A stretch of DNA of 64,000 nucleotides from Erythrobacter mangrovi (GTDB lineage: Bacteria > Pseudomonadota > Alphaproteobacteria > Sphingomonadales > Sphingomonadaceae), in assembly GCF_013260645.1 (NCBI RefSeq), contig NZ_CP053921.1, positions 1,116,001 to 1,180,000 on the forward strand. The letters run 5' to 3'. The notes below the pieces were generated by a model. The model was not told where the DNA came from. It saw only the letters and a list, made by a program, of their open reading frames with translations, and did no database searches. Both the position numbers and the translations under genes were made by a program. Shown in pieces: positions 27,608-35,669 of the stretch (within the stretch, counting starts at the first letter, position 1; every line of letters starts with the position of its first letter).

Positions 27608-28401
27608 CGCTCGCCCTTCCGTACTGGCACGTGGACGCTTTCGCCGAACGCCCCTTTGCCGGCAACCAGGCAGCCGTGATCCTGCTCGAAGAATGGCTCG
27701 ATGATACGACCCTGTGCGCCATTGCAGAGGAGAACGCCTTTGCCGAAACCGCCTTCCTGGTTCGCAGCGAGGCAGGCGAGGCCGATTGGGATTTGCGCTG
27801 GTTCTCGCCGGTGGCGGAAGTGCGGCTGTGCGGGCATGCGACCTTGGCCAGCGGACATGTCATCCTGAGCCACGACGGCGGGGATCGGGTCACCTTCCGC
27901 ACGCGGCAGGCAGGCGTGCTCGAAGTGCGCCGGAACGGTGCGGGCTACGAACTGGCCTTGCCGGTGATCGAGACCGCGCCGCGGCCCTGGCCGGAAGCGG
28001 CCGTGCTGCTGGGCGCTGAGCCGCTGGAGGTGTGGCGCAACGATTCACGCTACAACGTCTTCCTCTTTCGCGACGAAGCTGCCGTGCATGCACTTGCGCC
28101 GGACCTGCGCGGCCTGGGCGCGCTGGGCGACGACCAGTTCATCTGCACGGCACCCGGCGTCGCTACCGATATCGTCAGCCGTGTCTTCGTGCCGGGTGTC
28201 GGGGTGGATGAAGACAGCGTGACCGGCTCGGCCCATGCGGTGCTGGCGCACTTCTGGTGCCCACGGCTGGGCCGGGACGATTTCACCGCGCATCAGGCTT
28301 CGCCGCGCGGGGGGGCGTTGACCTGCCGCCGGGATGGCGATCGGGTCTGGCTGGGTGGCCCCTGCGTGTCGGTGGTCGAGGGGAGTTTTTTCCTCGCCTA
28401 G
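27604..28401 (+). CDS. PhzF family isomerase/epimerase-like protein
   Basis: 265-residue member of the PhzF family, two diaminopimelate-epimerase-like halves. N-terminal VDAFAERPFAGNQAAVILLE with the catalytic glutamate region EENAFAETAFLV and RWFSPVAEVRLCGHATLA; C-terminal PGVGVDEDSVTGSAHAVLAH. Substrate unknown: most family members are not phenazine enzymes. GTG 27604 overlaps the transporter stop. Convergent overlap with the serine hydrolase gene at the end. Confidence 0.88.
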   Translation: MTLALPYWHVDAFAERPFAGNQAAVILLEEWLDDTTLCAIAEENAFAETAFLVRSEAGEADWDLRWFSPVAEVRLCGHATLASGHVILSHDGGDRVTFRTRQAGVLEVRRNGAGYELALPVIETAPRPWPEAAVLLGAEPLEVWRNDSRYNVFLFRDEAAVHALAPDLRGLGALGDDQFICTAPGVATDIVSRVFVPGVGVDEDSVTGSAHAVLAHFWCPRLGRDDFTAHQASPRGGALTCRRDGDRVWLGGPCVSVVEGSFFLA

Positions 28402-29528
28402 CTGGCGGGATATAGCTCGATCACATCGGCCAGCTGCTCAAGCATGGCCCTGCGCTCTTCCGCGTTGGAATGGCCCAGCCGCACTACCGTCAGCTTCTGG
28501 CTTGGCGAGACGTAGACATATTGCCCCATATGCCCGATCGCCGAGAAAGCACTGTGTGGCGCGCGGTTGGGAAACAATGGCTGTTCCATCCCCTCGGGCA
28601 CTGGCCGGTTGAGCCAGGTTTGCAGGCCGTATTGCGGGCTCCTGGGGCTGGGTTTGACCATTTCCTCGACCCATTGGCGCGGAACAAGCTGCTCGCCGCG
28701 GACGGACCCCTTGTTGCGCAACAGCTCACCGAACCGGGCCCAATCGCGTGCCGTGGCGTGGATCAGGCTTCCCCCGATCAGCGTGCCCGAGCGGTCGAAT
28801 TCGGGCACGGCCGATGTCATGCCCAGCGGCCCGAATAGCCGAGCATGGAGATAATCCGCCACGGCCTTGCGCCGCGCGTCGGGGCTGCGGCTGTCGGTCA
28901 GCGCCCGCGCGGCGATGTCCGCCAAGATGACCGAGGTACTCGAAGAGTATTCGAACTTCGTACCGGGTTCGGCCTCGAGCGGCTGCGCAGTGGCATAGTC
29001 CACCATGTCGTCGCGCCCATCGAGGAACAGCATGCGCACCTCATCGCTCTCGTAAGGCGGGTCGCCTGCCTCGGTATGCTCGAGGCCCGAGCGCATCTGG
29101 AGGAGTTGGCGTAGAGTGATCTCTGCGCGAGGGTCGCCGGGCCGCTGCCATCGTGGAACCGGCGCGGGTGCGTCTAGCCGCAGCTGCCCGTCTGCCACCA
29201 ACATGCCGATCATCACTGCGGTGACGGTCTTCGCCATCGACCAGCTGACGAAGCGGGTCCTCTCGCTATAGCCGGGAGCGTAGCGTTCAGCCGCGATCTT
29301 GCCGCCGTGCATTACGACCAGTGCCCGCGTCTCGCCCAGCCCGTCGAGCGTAAACAGTTCGTCTGTTTCCCGCGCGAGCGCCTTGGTCGGCGCACCTGGA
29401 TCTTCGCCGATGGCGGCGAGTGCTTCTTCGCTCAGCGGCGGCGGCTCGGGTGGGCCTGATGGACCGCAGGACGCGAGGCTTGTGGCGGAAAGAAGAAGCG
29501 CGATAAGGGGTGCAGGCCGCGAAAGCAT
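28398..29528 (-). CDS. Serine hydrolase of the class C beta-lactamase/esterase fold, lipoprotein
   Basis: 376 residues. Lipobox LLSATSLASC (Cys at about 21) predicts outer- or inner-membrane lipoprotein. Catalytic SxxK is SMAK in RFVSWSMAKTVTAVMIG; the YxN-like tyrosine is in KFEYSSSTSVILAD; the third motif reads GHMGQYV. The family covers esterases, 6-aminohexanoate-dimer hydrolase-like enzymes and D-aminopeptidases; specificity unknown. Its ATG lies only 14 bases from the divergent gene. Confidence 0.88.
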   Translation of the reverse strand: MLSRPAPLIALLLSATSLASCGPSGPPEPPPLSEEALAAIGEDPGAPTKALARETDELFTLDGLGETRALVVMHGGKIAAERYAPGYSERTRFVSWSMAKTVTAVMIGMLVADGQLRLDAPAPVPRWQRPGDPRAEITLRQLLQMRSGLEHTEAGDPPYESDEVRMLFLDGRDDMVDYATAQPLEAEPGTKFEYSSSTSVILADIAARALTDSRSPDARRKAVADYLHARLFGPLGMTSAVPEFDRSGTLIGGSLIHATARDWARFGELLRNKGSVRGEQLVPRQWVEEMVKPSPRSPQYGLQTWLNRPVPEGMEQPLFPNRAPHSAFSAIGHMGQYVYVSPSQKLTVVRLGHSNAEERRAMLEQLADVIELYPAS

Positions 29529-29542
29529 GCGGCGTCACTCGC

Positions 29543-29902
29543 ATGAAGGAATCCCGCTTGGCAACGGCCAAAACCCGCTCTTCGAATTTGCGCCGCAGAC
29601 TGTGGCTCCTGGTGCTCCTCTTCGCCGCGCTGGCGGCAGTCTGGGCTGCCTGGGGCGAGGGAGTGCGCCGCAATGCCGCGGCTGCGACTGCCTATGGTGC
29701 CCATGTCACTTGCTCGTGCCGCTACATCGAAGGGCGCAGCCTGGAAGACTGCGCGAAAGACAAGCTCGACGGCATGGAATTCGTGCGTTTCAGCGAGGAT
29801 CCGGAAGCCAAGAGCATTACCGCCATGGTTCCCTTCGTCGCCAGCGACACGGCGACGTGGCGCGACGGTTATGGCTGTGTGCTCAAGGAATGGGAAAGCT
29901 AG
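29543..29902 (+). CDS. Small membrane-anchored protein of unknown function
   Basis: 119 residues: short basic cytosolic segment, one membrane helix (about 18-38, [20 protein letters not shown]), then a periplasmic part with cysteines in [20 protein letters not shown] and [10 protein letters not shown], probably disulfide-bonded. Not recognised. It starts 14 bases from the divergent serine hydrolase, which in some genomes suggests a shared task; a shorter start at TTG 29558-29560 cannot be excluded. Ends in a 4-base CTAG overlap with fcl. Confidence 0.65.
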   Translation: MKESRLATAKTRSSNLRRRLWLLVLLFAALAAVWAAWGEGVRRNAAAATAYGAHVTCSCRYIEGRSLEDCAKDKLDGMEFVRFSEDPEAKSITAMVPFVASDTATWRDGYGCVLKEWES

Positions 29903-30834
29903 GCGCCTTCGCGCAGGAAGTCCGCATAGGCCCCGCGCAAACCATCTTCGAGCGTGATCCGCGGTAACCAGCCAAGTGCCTTCATGCGTGAAGAATCGAG
30001 CAGCTTGCGCAGCGTGCCATCGGGCATGCTCGTGTCGAACAGGATCCGGCCATTGAAGCCCACGATCCCGGCGATCAGTTCGGCGAGATCCGCAATTGCG
30101 ATGTCCTCGCCATAACCCACGTTGACCGGATCCTCGTCCGAATACTCGACCAGCAACTTCACGCAGGCATCGGCAAGGTCGTCGACATGAAGAAACTCGC
30201 GCCGTGGTGAACCGCTGCCCCACACCGTCATCGTGGCACACCCGGCAAGCTTCGCCTCATGCGCCTTGCGGATCAGTGCGGGGACGACATGACTGCCCTC
30301 AGGGTCCCAATTGTCGCCCGGACCATAAAGATTGGTCGGCATGGCGGAGATGAAGTCGCAGCCATATTGTCGGCGATAGGCCGCCGCCAATTTGAGCCCG
30401 GCGATCTTGGCGATCGCATAGGCCTCGTTGGTGGGTTCGAGCACGCCGGTCAGCAAGGCGGCTTCACGGATCGGCTGTTCGGCGTGTTTCGGGTAGATGC
30501 AGGACGACCCGAGGTACAGCAGCTTGCCGGTGCCATGCCGATGTGCCGCATCGATCACCGTCGTGGCGATGGCGAGGTTGTCATGAAGGAATTCGGCAGG
30601 GCGCGTGGCGTTGGCCATGATCCCGCCCACCCGAGCCGCTGCCAGGATCACCGCGTCCGGGCGGTGCTGCGCGAACCAAACGTCGACCTCCGCCTGATTG
30701 CGCAAATCGACAGACCGCGGGGCGGTCACGATCGTGCAGGCCTCGCTCTTGAGGCGGCGGAGTAGCGACTGGCCTACCATTCCGCCATGGCCTGCGACCC
30801 AGACGGTTTTCCCTTCGAGCGCGAATCGCGGCAT
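29899..30834 (-). CDS. fcl: GDP-L-fucose synthase
   Basis: 311-residue SDR epimerase/reductase that turns GDP-4-keto-6-deoxymannose into GDP-L-fucose. NADP site [36 protein letters not shown] with the catalytic Ser-Cys; Y-x3-K in [38 protein letters not shown] is the typical substrate loop. ATG 30834 lies two bases past the gmd stop, so the pair is one operon. Confidence 0.95.
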   Translation of the reverse strand: MPRFALEGKTVWVAGHGGMVGQSLLRRLKSEACTIVTAPRSVDLRNQAEVDVWFAQHRPDAVILAAARVGGIMANATRPAEFLHDNLAIATTVIDAAHRHGTGKLLYLGSSCIYPKHAEQPIREAALLTGVLEPTNEAYAIAKIAGLKLAAAYRRQYGCDFISAMPTNLYGPGDNWDPEGSHVVPALIRKAHEAKLAGCATMTVWGSGSPRREFLHVDDLADACVKLLVEYSDEDPVNVGYGEDIAIADLAELIAGIVGFNGRILFDTSMPDGTLRKLLDSSRMKALGWLPRITLEDGLRGAYADFLREGA

Positions 30835-30836
30835 AA

Positions 30837-31883
30837 TCACGGGCGTCGAAGCAGGTTCATGTCGGCTTCGACCATCTCGCGGGCGAGCTCGCGCACGGGC
30901 AGGGTCGTCGACCAACCAAGCCTGTCGCGCGCCTTGCTGGCATCGCCGCGCAGGTAATCGACTTCGGTCGGCCGGAAATAGCGCGGATCGATCTCGACAA
31001 GGCAGCGACCCGTCTCGCGACAATAACCCTTCTCAGCCGCGCCTTTGCCGCGGAACTCGAGCGTGATGCTCGCATCCTCAAAGGCCCATGCAGTAAATTC
31101 GCGGACACTGGTGGAGACGCCGGTCGCGAGGACGTAGTCTTCAGGCTGCTCCTGCTGCAGCATGAGCCACATGCCTTCGGCATATTCGCGGGCATGGCCC
31201 CAATCGCGACTTGCTTCGAGATTGCCGAGCCATAGCCGGTCCTGTTGCCCGAGCGAAATCGCTGCCGCTGCGCGGGTAATCTTGCGGGTTACGAAGGTTT
31301 CGCCGCGCACTGGGCTTTCGTGATTGAACATGATCCCGCAGCTCGCATGCAGCCCATAGGCTTCGCGATAATTGACCGTAATCCAGTGCGCATAGAGCTT
31401 CGCGGCGGCATAGGGACTGCGCGGATAGAACGGGGTGCTTTCGTTCTGCGGGCACTCGTGCACCAGGCCGAACATCTCGCTGGTCGATGCCTGGAAGAAC
31501 CGCGTCTTATCGGTAAGCCCCAGGATGCGGATCGCCTCGAGTAGGCGAAGCGTCCCCAGGCCATCGGCATTGGCGGTGTATTCGGGGGTCTCGAAGCTGA
31601 CCTGAACATGGCTTTGCGCCGCCAGATTGTAGATTTCGTGCGGCTGGACTTCCTGCACCACGCGGATGAGATTCGTGGCGTCGGTAGCATCGCCAAAATG
31701 CAGGTACATCCGCGGATCGGGATTGTGGGGATCCTCGTAGATGTCCTCGATTCGACCGGTGTTGAATGACGAGGACCGGCGCTTCACGCCGTGGACCTCA
31801 TAGCCCTTTTCCAGAAGCAGGCGCGCCAGATAAGCGCCGTCCTGTCCTGTTACACCGGTAATAAGCGCCCGCTTCGTCGGCAC
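30837..31883 (-). CDS. gmd: GDP-mannose 4,6-dehydratase
   Basis: About 348 residues. Makes GDP-4-keto-6-deoxymannose, the precursor of GDP-fucose or GDP-rhamnose. Motifs: [59 protein letters not shown], and active-site [16 protein letters not shown] with [17 protein letters not shown] use GTG 31883, with GAGG 7 bases upstream, because family members begin a few residues before KRALITG; the open frame reaches TTG 31922. Pairs with fcl; GDP-mannose synthesis genes are not nearby. Confidence 0.93.
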   Translation of the reverse strand: MPTKRALITGVTGQDGAYLARLLLEKGYEVHGVKRRSSSFNTGRIEDIYEDPHNPDPRMYLHFGDATDATNLIRVVQEVQPHEIYNLAAQSHVQVSFETPEYTANADGLGTLRLLEAIRILGLTDKTRFFQASTSEMFGLVHECPQNESTPFYPRSPYAAAKLYAHWITVNYREAYGLHASCGIMFNHESPVRGETFVTRKITRAAAAISLGQQDRLWLGNLEASRDWGHAREYAEGMWLMLQQEQPEDYVLATGVSTSVREFTAWAFEDASITLEFRGKGAAEKGYCRETGRCLVEIDPRYFRPTEVDYLRGDASKARDRLGWSTTLPVRELAREMVEADMNLLRRP

Positions 31884-31965
31884 GTCGACCTCGTTATTTC
31901 TTTGCGTCGACGATTCCGTCAATCACTGCCGCGAAGCAAGGCCAATGGATGGGGAATGCCCGGTT

Positions 31966-33120
31966 TTAGGGGATTTCTCTTTCGGTATCGGCAATCCAGC
32001 CGCCGCCGACCACGCGCTCGCCTGCATAGAGCACCGCCGCCTGGCCCGGGGCGACACCCAGCTCGGGCTGCGCGAAGCGGATGAGTGTCGTCCGCCCTTC
32101 GCCAAGGGGTCCGTCGAGCACCACCGGTACCGGTCGCGCAAGGCTGCGCACTTTCGCGGCCAAGGGAGCGTCAGGTAGTGGACCGATCCGATTGGTCTCG
32201 ACCAGTCTAGCGGCCGTTACCGCCAGCATTGCCCGCGGACCGACTCGTACTTCGCCGCGTTCGGCGTCGATGCCCACAACATAAAGCGGCTCGGGCTGCC
32301 CCCCGATGTCGAGTCCGCGTCGCTGGCCGACGGTATAATGGATGATTCCGCGGTGCTTGCCGAGCTCTTCGCCGGTTGCTGCATGGACGATCGCGCCTTC
32401 GCGCGCGCCCTCGGGCCGCAGCTTCCGGACGATCTTTGCATAGTCGCCATCGGGAACGAAGCAGATATCCTGGCTGTCCGGCTTTGCCGCATTGCGCAGG
32501 CCGGCTTCTTCGGCGAGCCGACGAACCTCGCTCTTGGGCATCCCGCCCAGCGGGAAGCGGAGGTAGGCGAGCTGCTCTTCGGTAGTGGCGAACAGGAAAT
32601 AGGACTGGTCGCGCGCCGGATCGAGTGCGCGGTGCAGTTCGGGGCCGGCGGCTCCCATTACGCGCCGCACGTAATGTCCAGTCGCGAGGCAATCCGCCTC
32701 GAGTTCGCGGGCCATGGCGAACAGGTCGGTAAACTTGGGCCCCATATTGCAGCGGATGCAGGGCACCGGCGTCTGGCCCGCAAGGTAAGCGTCGGCGAAA
32801 GCTTCGACCACCTCCTCGCGAAAGGCACTTTCATGGTCGTGCACGTAATGTGCGATCCCCAGCCGGTCAGCCACGGCACGGGCATCGCGTATGTCGTCCC
32901 CTGCGCAGCACGCCCCCTTGCGACCGCTGGCTGCGCCATAATCATAGAGCTGAAGGGTGACCCCGATTACTTCCGCACCACTCCGCGCCGCCAGTGCGGC
33001 GACGACGGAACTGTCGACCCCGCCCGACATGGCGACGACGATGCGGCATTCGCCTGCAGGCCTCGGCAGGTCGAACAAGCCAGCGGCGGCAGCCGGAGAA
33101 AGAGTAATGCTGTCGGGCAT
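31966..33120 (-). CDS. mnmA: tRNA-specific 2-thiouridylase MnmA
   Basis: 384-residue enzyme that thiolates U34 of tRNA-Lys, -Glu and -Gln. PP-loop [18 protein letters not shown]; catalytic cysteines in [14 protein letters not shown] and [30 protein letters not shown] in the central domain, and a C-terminal beta-barrel. The 30-residue lead before the PP-loop and the alphaproteobacterial [13 protein letters not shown] segment are typical. Divergent from the sciP operon. Confidence 0.95.
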   Translation of the reverse strand: MPDSITLSPAAAAGLFDLPRPAGECRIVVAMSGGVDSSVVAALAARSGAEVIGVTLQLYDYGAASGRKGACCAGDDIRDARAVADRLGIAHYVHDHESAFREEVVEAFADAYLAGQTPVPCIRCNMGPKFTDLFAMARELEADCLATGHYVRRVMGAAGPELHRALDPARDQSYFLFATTEEQLAYLRFPLGGMPKSEVRRLAEEAGLRNAAKPDSQDICFVPDGDYAKIVRKLRPEGAREGAIVHAATGEELGKHRGIIHYTVGQRRGLDIGGQPEPLYVVGIDAERGEVRVGPRAMLAVTAARLVETNRIGPLPDAPLAAKVRSLARPVPVVLDGPLGEGRTTLIRFAQPELGVAPGQAAVLYAGERVVGGGWIADTEREIP

Positions 33121-33186
33121 GGCGGGCCCTTTACACGCAAGTGGGGCTTGCCACCAGTAGCCCCCGTATGGACCCGCTATCGATGT

Positions 33187-33203
33187 TTCACGGAACGTTT
33201 ACC
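33187..33203 (+). promoter_or_regulatory. Weak CtrA-box-like site upstream of the sciP operon
   Basis: TTCA (33187-33190), seven bases, then TTTACC (33198-33203) resembles the CtrA site TTAA-N7-TTAACC with two core mismatches. In Caulobacter sciP is a CtrA target, which motivates the call; the match itself is modest. The ten bases GTTTACCATG (33197-33206) recur at 33424-33433. Confidence 0.25.
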
Positions 33204-33225
33204 ATGCTGCACTATCCACAATCTC

Positions 33226-33519
33226 ATGTTCGAGGGGCAATTCAACAGGACAGGCGTCCCTGAAACGCGCGAATCCGCGGATTTGCAGCGTTTCCGTTGG
33301 ACGGACCTGGTCGCACGACTCGCTGCGACTCGCGATTTGCGCGATGAAATCGCGCGGGTCGAGGGTGGTTTCGGTGCCTTTGCAGAAGTCCGCCGGGAGG
33401 GTGGCGAAAAAGGTAAAGACGCTGTTTACCATGATGGTTCAGGACATGGCAAAGCGGGTAAGCTAGGCCTCGGAACAGCCGCCAATGACGCGGTGCAAGG
33501 CGATCGAGAGACAGAATGA
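33226..33519 (+). CDS. Small conserved-looking protein translationally coupled to sciP
   Basis: 97 residues in the otherwise gene-free stretch between mnmA and sciP. The frame reads LQRFRWTDLVARLAATRDLR, then a Gly/Ala-rich second half with HGKAGK and ending GDRETE. I believe it is real because it ends in an ATGA overlap with sciP, its codon third positions are GC-biased, and sphingomonads carry similar short proteins in front of sciP (recalled, not searched). ATG 33226 lacks a clear Shine-Dalgarno. No domain recognised. Confidence 0.55.
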   Translation: MFEGQFNRTGVPETRESADLQRFRWTDLVARLAATRDLRDEIARVEGGFGAFAEVRREGGEKGKDAVYHDGSGHGKAGKLGLGTAANDAVQGDRETE

Positions 33520-33815
33520 TTGAAAACCAGGATATCCGCCCTGCACAGGTGATCGGCCCCCTTGGGGAGCCGCTGACGCTTGACGACCTGCCTTCGCCCA
33601 AAACCAAGCGCTGGGTTGTTCGCCGCAAGGCCGAGGTCGTCGCGGCGGTCAATGGTGGCCTGCTGACGATCGACGAAGTGCTGGAGCGCTATAGCCTCAG
33701 CCTCGAGGAATTCGCGTCTTGGCAACGCGCCGTCGACCGGTCAGGCATGCAAGGCCTTCGCGTGACGCGCATCCAGCACTATCGTGACCTCTATGAGCGC
33801 CAGTTGAAATACTGA
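33516..33815 (+). CDS. sciP: CtrA inhibitor SciP (DUF1153)
   Basis: 99-residue helix-turn-helix protein of the DUF1153 family. In Caulobacter SciP binds DNA and the master regulator CtrA and prevents premature CtrA-driven transcription. The conserved core is PSPKTKRWVVRRKAEVVAAV, GGLLTIDEVLERYSLSLEEF and WQRAVDRSGMQGLRVTRIQ. The ATG overlaps the preceding small gene by 4 bases. With trcR at 11.4 kb it is the second cell-cycle regulator in the window. Confidence 0.93.
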   Translation: MIENQDIRPAQVIGPLGEPLTLDDLPSPKTKRWVVRRKAEVVAAVNGGLLTIDEVLERYSLSLEEFASWQRAVDRSGMQGLRVTRIQHYRDLYERQLKY

Positions 33816-33885
33816 TCTCAGCTGCAGTAGGCGCTGAAATCCTACAATAAATTCATAAACTTCTCAGCCTCCGCGTTCCGGTGGG

Positions 33886-33911
33886 GGAACCGTTGGTCGT
33901 GATCGCCCGTT
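33886..33911 (+). promoter_or_regulatory. EcfG-type general stress promoter of glsB
   Basis: GGAAC at 33886-33890 and CGTT at 33908-33911 are separated by 17 bases, an exact match to the alphaproteobacterial EcfG (sigma-EcfG) consensus GGAAC-N16/17-CGTT. The gene 40 bases downstream belongs to a stress-response membrane family, which supports the call. Not tested against genomic background. Confidence 0.65.
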
Positions 33912-33950
33912 TGTCGGACATCGGGTGGACGGTTAAAGAGGAGAAGTTCA

Positions 33951-34217
33951 ATGGAATGGATTGTCGCAATTATTGTCGGCGGCGTCGCTGGCTGGCTGGC
34001 GAGTCTGGTCATGCGCCGGGACGCCTCTATGGGAATTTTCATGAACGTCGTGGTCGGCATTGTGGGCGCCTTGCTGGGCAATGCCTTCATCGCCCCGCTC
34101 CTCGGCTTTGGCGGCAGCATCCAGAGCTTCAATGCCGCTGGATTCGTGATCGCCATCCTCGGCGCGATTGTCCTTCTGGCAATCGCGAACCTCATCCAGC
34201 GCGGGCGGGTGCGCTAG
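33951..34217 (+). CDS. GlsB/YeaQ/YmgE family stress-response membrane protein
   Basis: 88-residue, very hydrophobic inner-membrane protein with three helices and the Gly-rich pattern of transglycosylase-associated (GlsB/YeaQ/YmgE) proteins: IIVGGVAGWLASLVMRR, then MNVVVGIVGALLGNAF. Family members are induced by envelope or osmotic stress; molecular role unknown. AGGAG precedes ATG 33951, and an EcfG-like promoter lies upstream. Confidence 0.9.
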   Translation: MEWIVAIIVGGVAGWLASLVMRRDASMGIFMNVVVGIVGALLGNAFIAPLLGFGGSIQSFNAAGFVIAILGAIVLLAIANLIQRGRVR

Positions 34218-34234
34218 AAACTAGCTACTACTCG

Positions 34235-34274
34235 ATGGCAGTGCCCGGGATCGCGTGATCCCGGGCACTGCCAT
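34235..34274. terminator. Perfect 18-bp inverted repeat (likely two-way terminator)
   Basis: Arms 34235-34252 and 34257-34274 are perfectly complementary around a GCGT loop, and TTTT follows on the plus strand. It lies 17 bases after glsB and 184 bases before the RND operon. Function as the glsB terminator is likely; the perfection and length are unusual for this genome region. Confidence 0.75.
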
Positions 34275-34458
34275 TTTACCTTTACCTTGCGAAGGATGAC
34301 GCGGATATTCGCCGACGTTCGTCCGTTGCTGGGAGACCCCGGTCGATAGCTGCATTGCTCCCAATCTACACGGGGCCTATTCGCCCTTTGCTTATTTCTT
34401 GCGCTTAGTGACCTAGTCATGTAACACACTCGGGTCCGAAGTCGCATATCGGGGCATT

Positions 34459-35655
34459 ATGGCAATGAAGTACGAGTCAGGTTTCGAAGCCCAACGGGCG
34501 CAGGTGCTGGAGTCCGTCGGTGACGACGACTCGATCGGAGTGGGTGGTTCTGCCACCATCCGACGCCGGATCATCGTAATTGCCCTGGTTGGCCTCGTAG
34601 TTGCCCTCGCGGCTTTCTTCGCGCTGAGTTCCGGCGGCGACGCGGTGCCCGACGAATCTGCTCAACTGCCAACCGTCTCAGTGGTGGCGCCCGGCCGTAC
34701 GACGGTCGAGGGCGAGATTGTTGCAACCGGTGCGATTGCAGCCCGGCGCGACATGCCGGTCGGTGCGGTCGGCGAGGGTGGCCGGGTCATTGCCATTCCG
34801 GTCGAGGCCGGCGACTGGGTCCGCCAGGGCCAGGTGCTCGCGGTCATCGACCGATCAGTCCAGACCCAACAGGCGCAAAGCGCCGCGGCCCAGGTTCAAG
34901 TCGCGCAAGCCGATGCCAACCTTGCACAGGCGAACCTAGACCGCGCGCTCCAGCTGGTCGAACGGGGTTTCGTCTCGGCCGCTGACATCGACCGCCTGAC
35001 CGCGACGCGCGATGCCGCCGATGCCCGCGTACGTGTGGCACAAGCCCAGTTGCGCGAACTCCAGGCCCGCAACGCCCGCCTCAACATCGTCGCGCCCGCT
35101 TCGGGACTGCTGCTCGAACGCAACGTCGAGATCGGCCAGACCGTCTCGGGTGGCGCACAGTCCTTGTTCCGCATTGCGCGCAACGGTGAGATGGAGATGC
35201 TCGCGCGTGTGGGCGAGGTCGAACTGGCAAACCTTTCGGCTGGCGTAACGGCCGAAGTCAGCCCGATCGACGGAGGCAAGACGTTTACCGGGAAAGTCTG
35301 GCAGCTTTCGCCCACGATCAATACCCAGGATCGTCAGGGAACGGTCCGGATTGCGCTCTCCTATGCGCCTGAACTGCGTCCGGGCGGCTTCGCCACGGCA
35401 CGCATCCGCAGCGGCACGGTGGTGGCTCCGATTCTGCCTGAGAGCGCCGTCCTGTCCGATCGCGAGGGTGCCTTTGTTCTCATCATCGATAGCGAGAACA
35501 AGGCGCAGCGCCGCGCCGTCACGACCGGTGCGGTTACCGCCAAGGGCATTGTCATCACCGAGGGCCTTACAGGTTCAGAGAAAGTGGTGCTGCGCGCTGG
35601 CGGCTTCCTGACGCCGGGTGAGACCGTCAAGGCCCAAATGACGACCATCGACTGA
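34459..35655 (+). CDS. RND efflux periplasmic adaptor subunit
   Basis: 398-residue membrane fusion protein. One N-terminal membrane helix (about 36-56), then a barrel-sandwich/lipoyl half GGRVIAIPVEAGDWVRQGQVLAVID, an alpha hairpin (about 135-195, Ala/Gln-rich), the second lipoyl half IVAPASGLLLERNVEIGQ, and beta-barrel domains. It lacks a lipobox, unlike many AcrA proteins. Links the RND pump that follows after 14 bases to an outer-membrane channel not encoded here. About 240 gene-poor bases precede it, holding the 34235-34274 palindrome and presumably the promoter. Confidence 0.92.
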   Translation: MAMKYESGFEAQRAQVLESVGDDDSIGVGGSATIRRRIIVIALVGLVVALAAFFALSSGGDAVPDESAQLPTVSVVAPGRTTVEGEIVATGAIAARRDMPVGAVGEGGRVIAIPVEAGDWVRQGQVLAVIDRSVQTQQAQSAAAQVQVAQADANLAQANLDRALQLVERGFVSAADIDRLTATRDAADARVRVAQAQLRELQARNARLNIVAPASGLLLERNVEIGQTVSGGAQSLFRIARNGEMEMLARVGEVELANLSAGVTAEVSPIDGGKTFTGKVWQLSPTINTQDRQGTVRIALSYAPELRPGGFATARIRSGTVVAPILPESAVLSDREGAFVLIIDSENKAQRRAVTTGAVTAKGIVITEGLTGSEKVVLRAGGFLTPGETVKAQMTTID

Positions 35656-35669
35656 GCAGGGGCAACCTG

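Noticed and set aside
32338..33225. Upstream part of the plus-strand frame leading into the small gene before sciP
   Set aside because: It is antisense to mnmA; only the part from ATG 33226 lies in otherwise empty sequence.
33828..33846. GTAGG/CCTAC hairpin after sciP
   Set aside because: Five base pairs and a nine-base loop are too weak to call a terminator.
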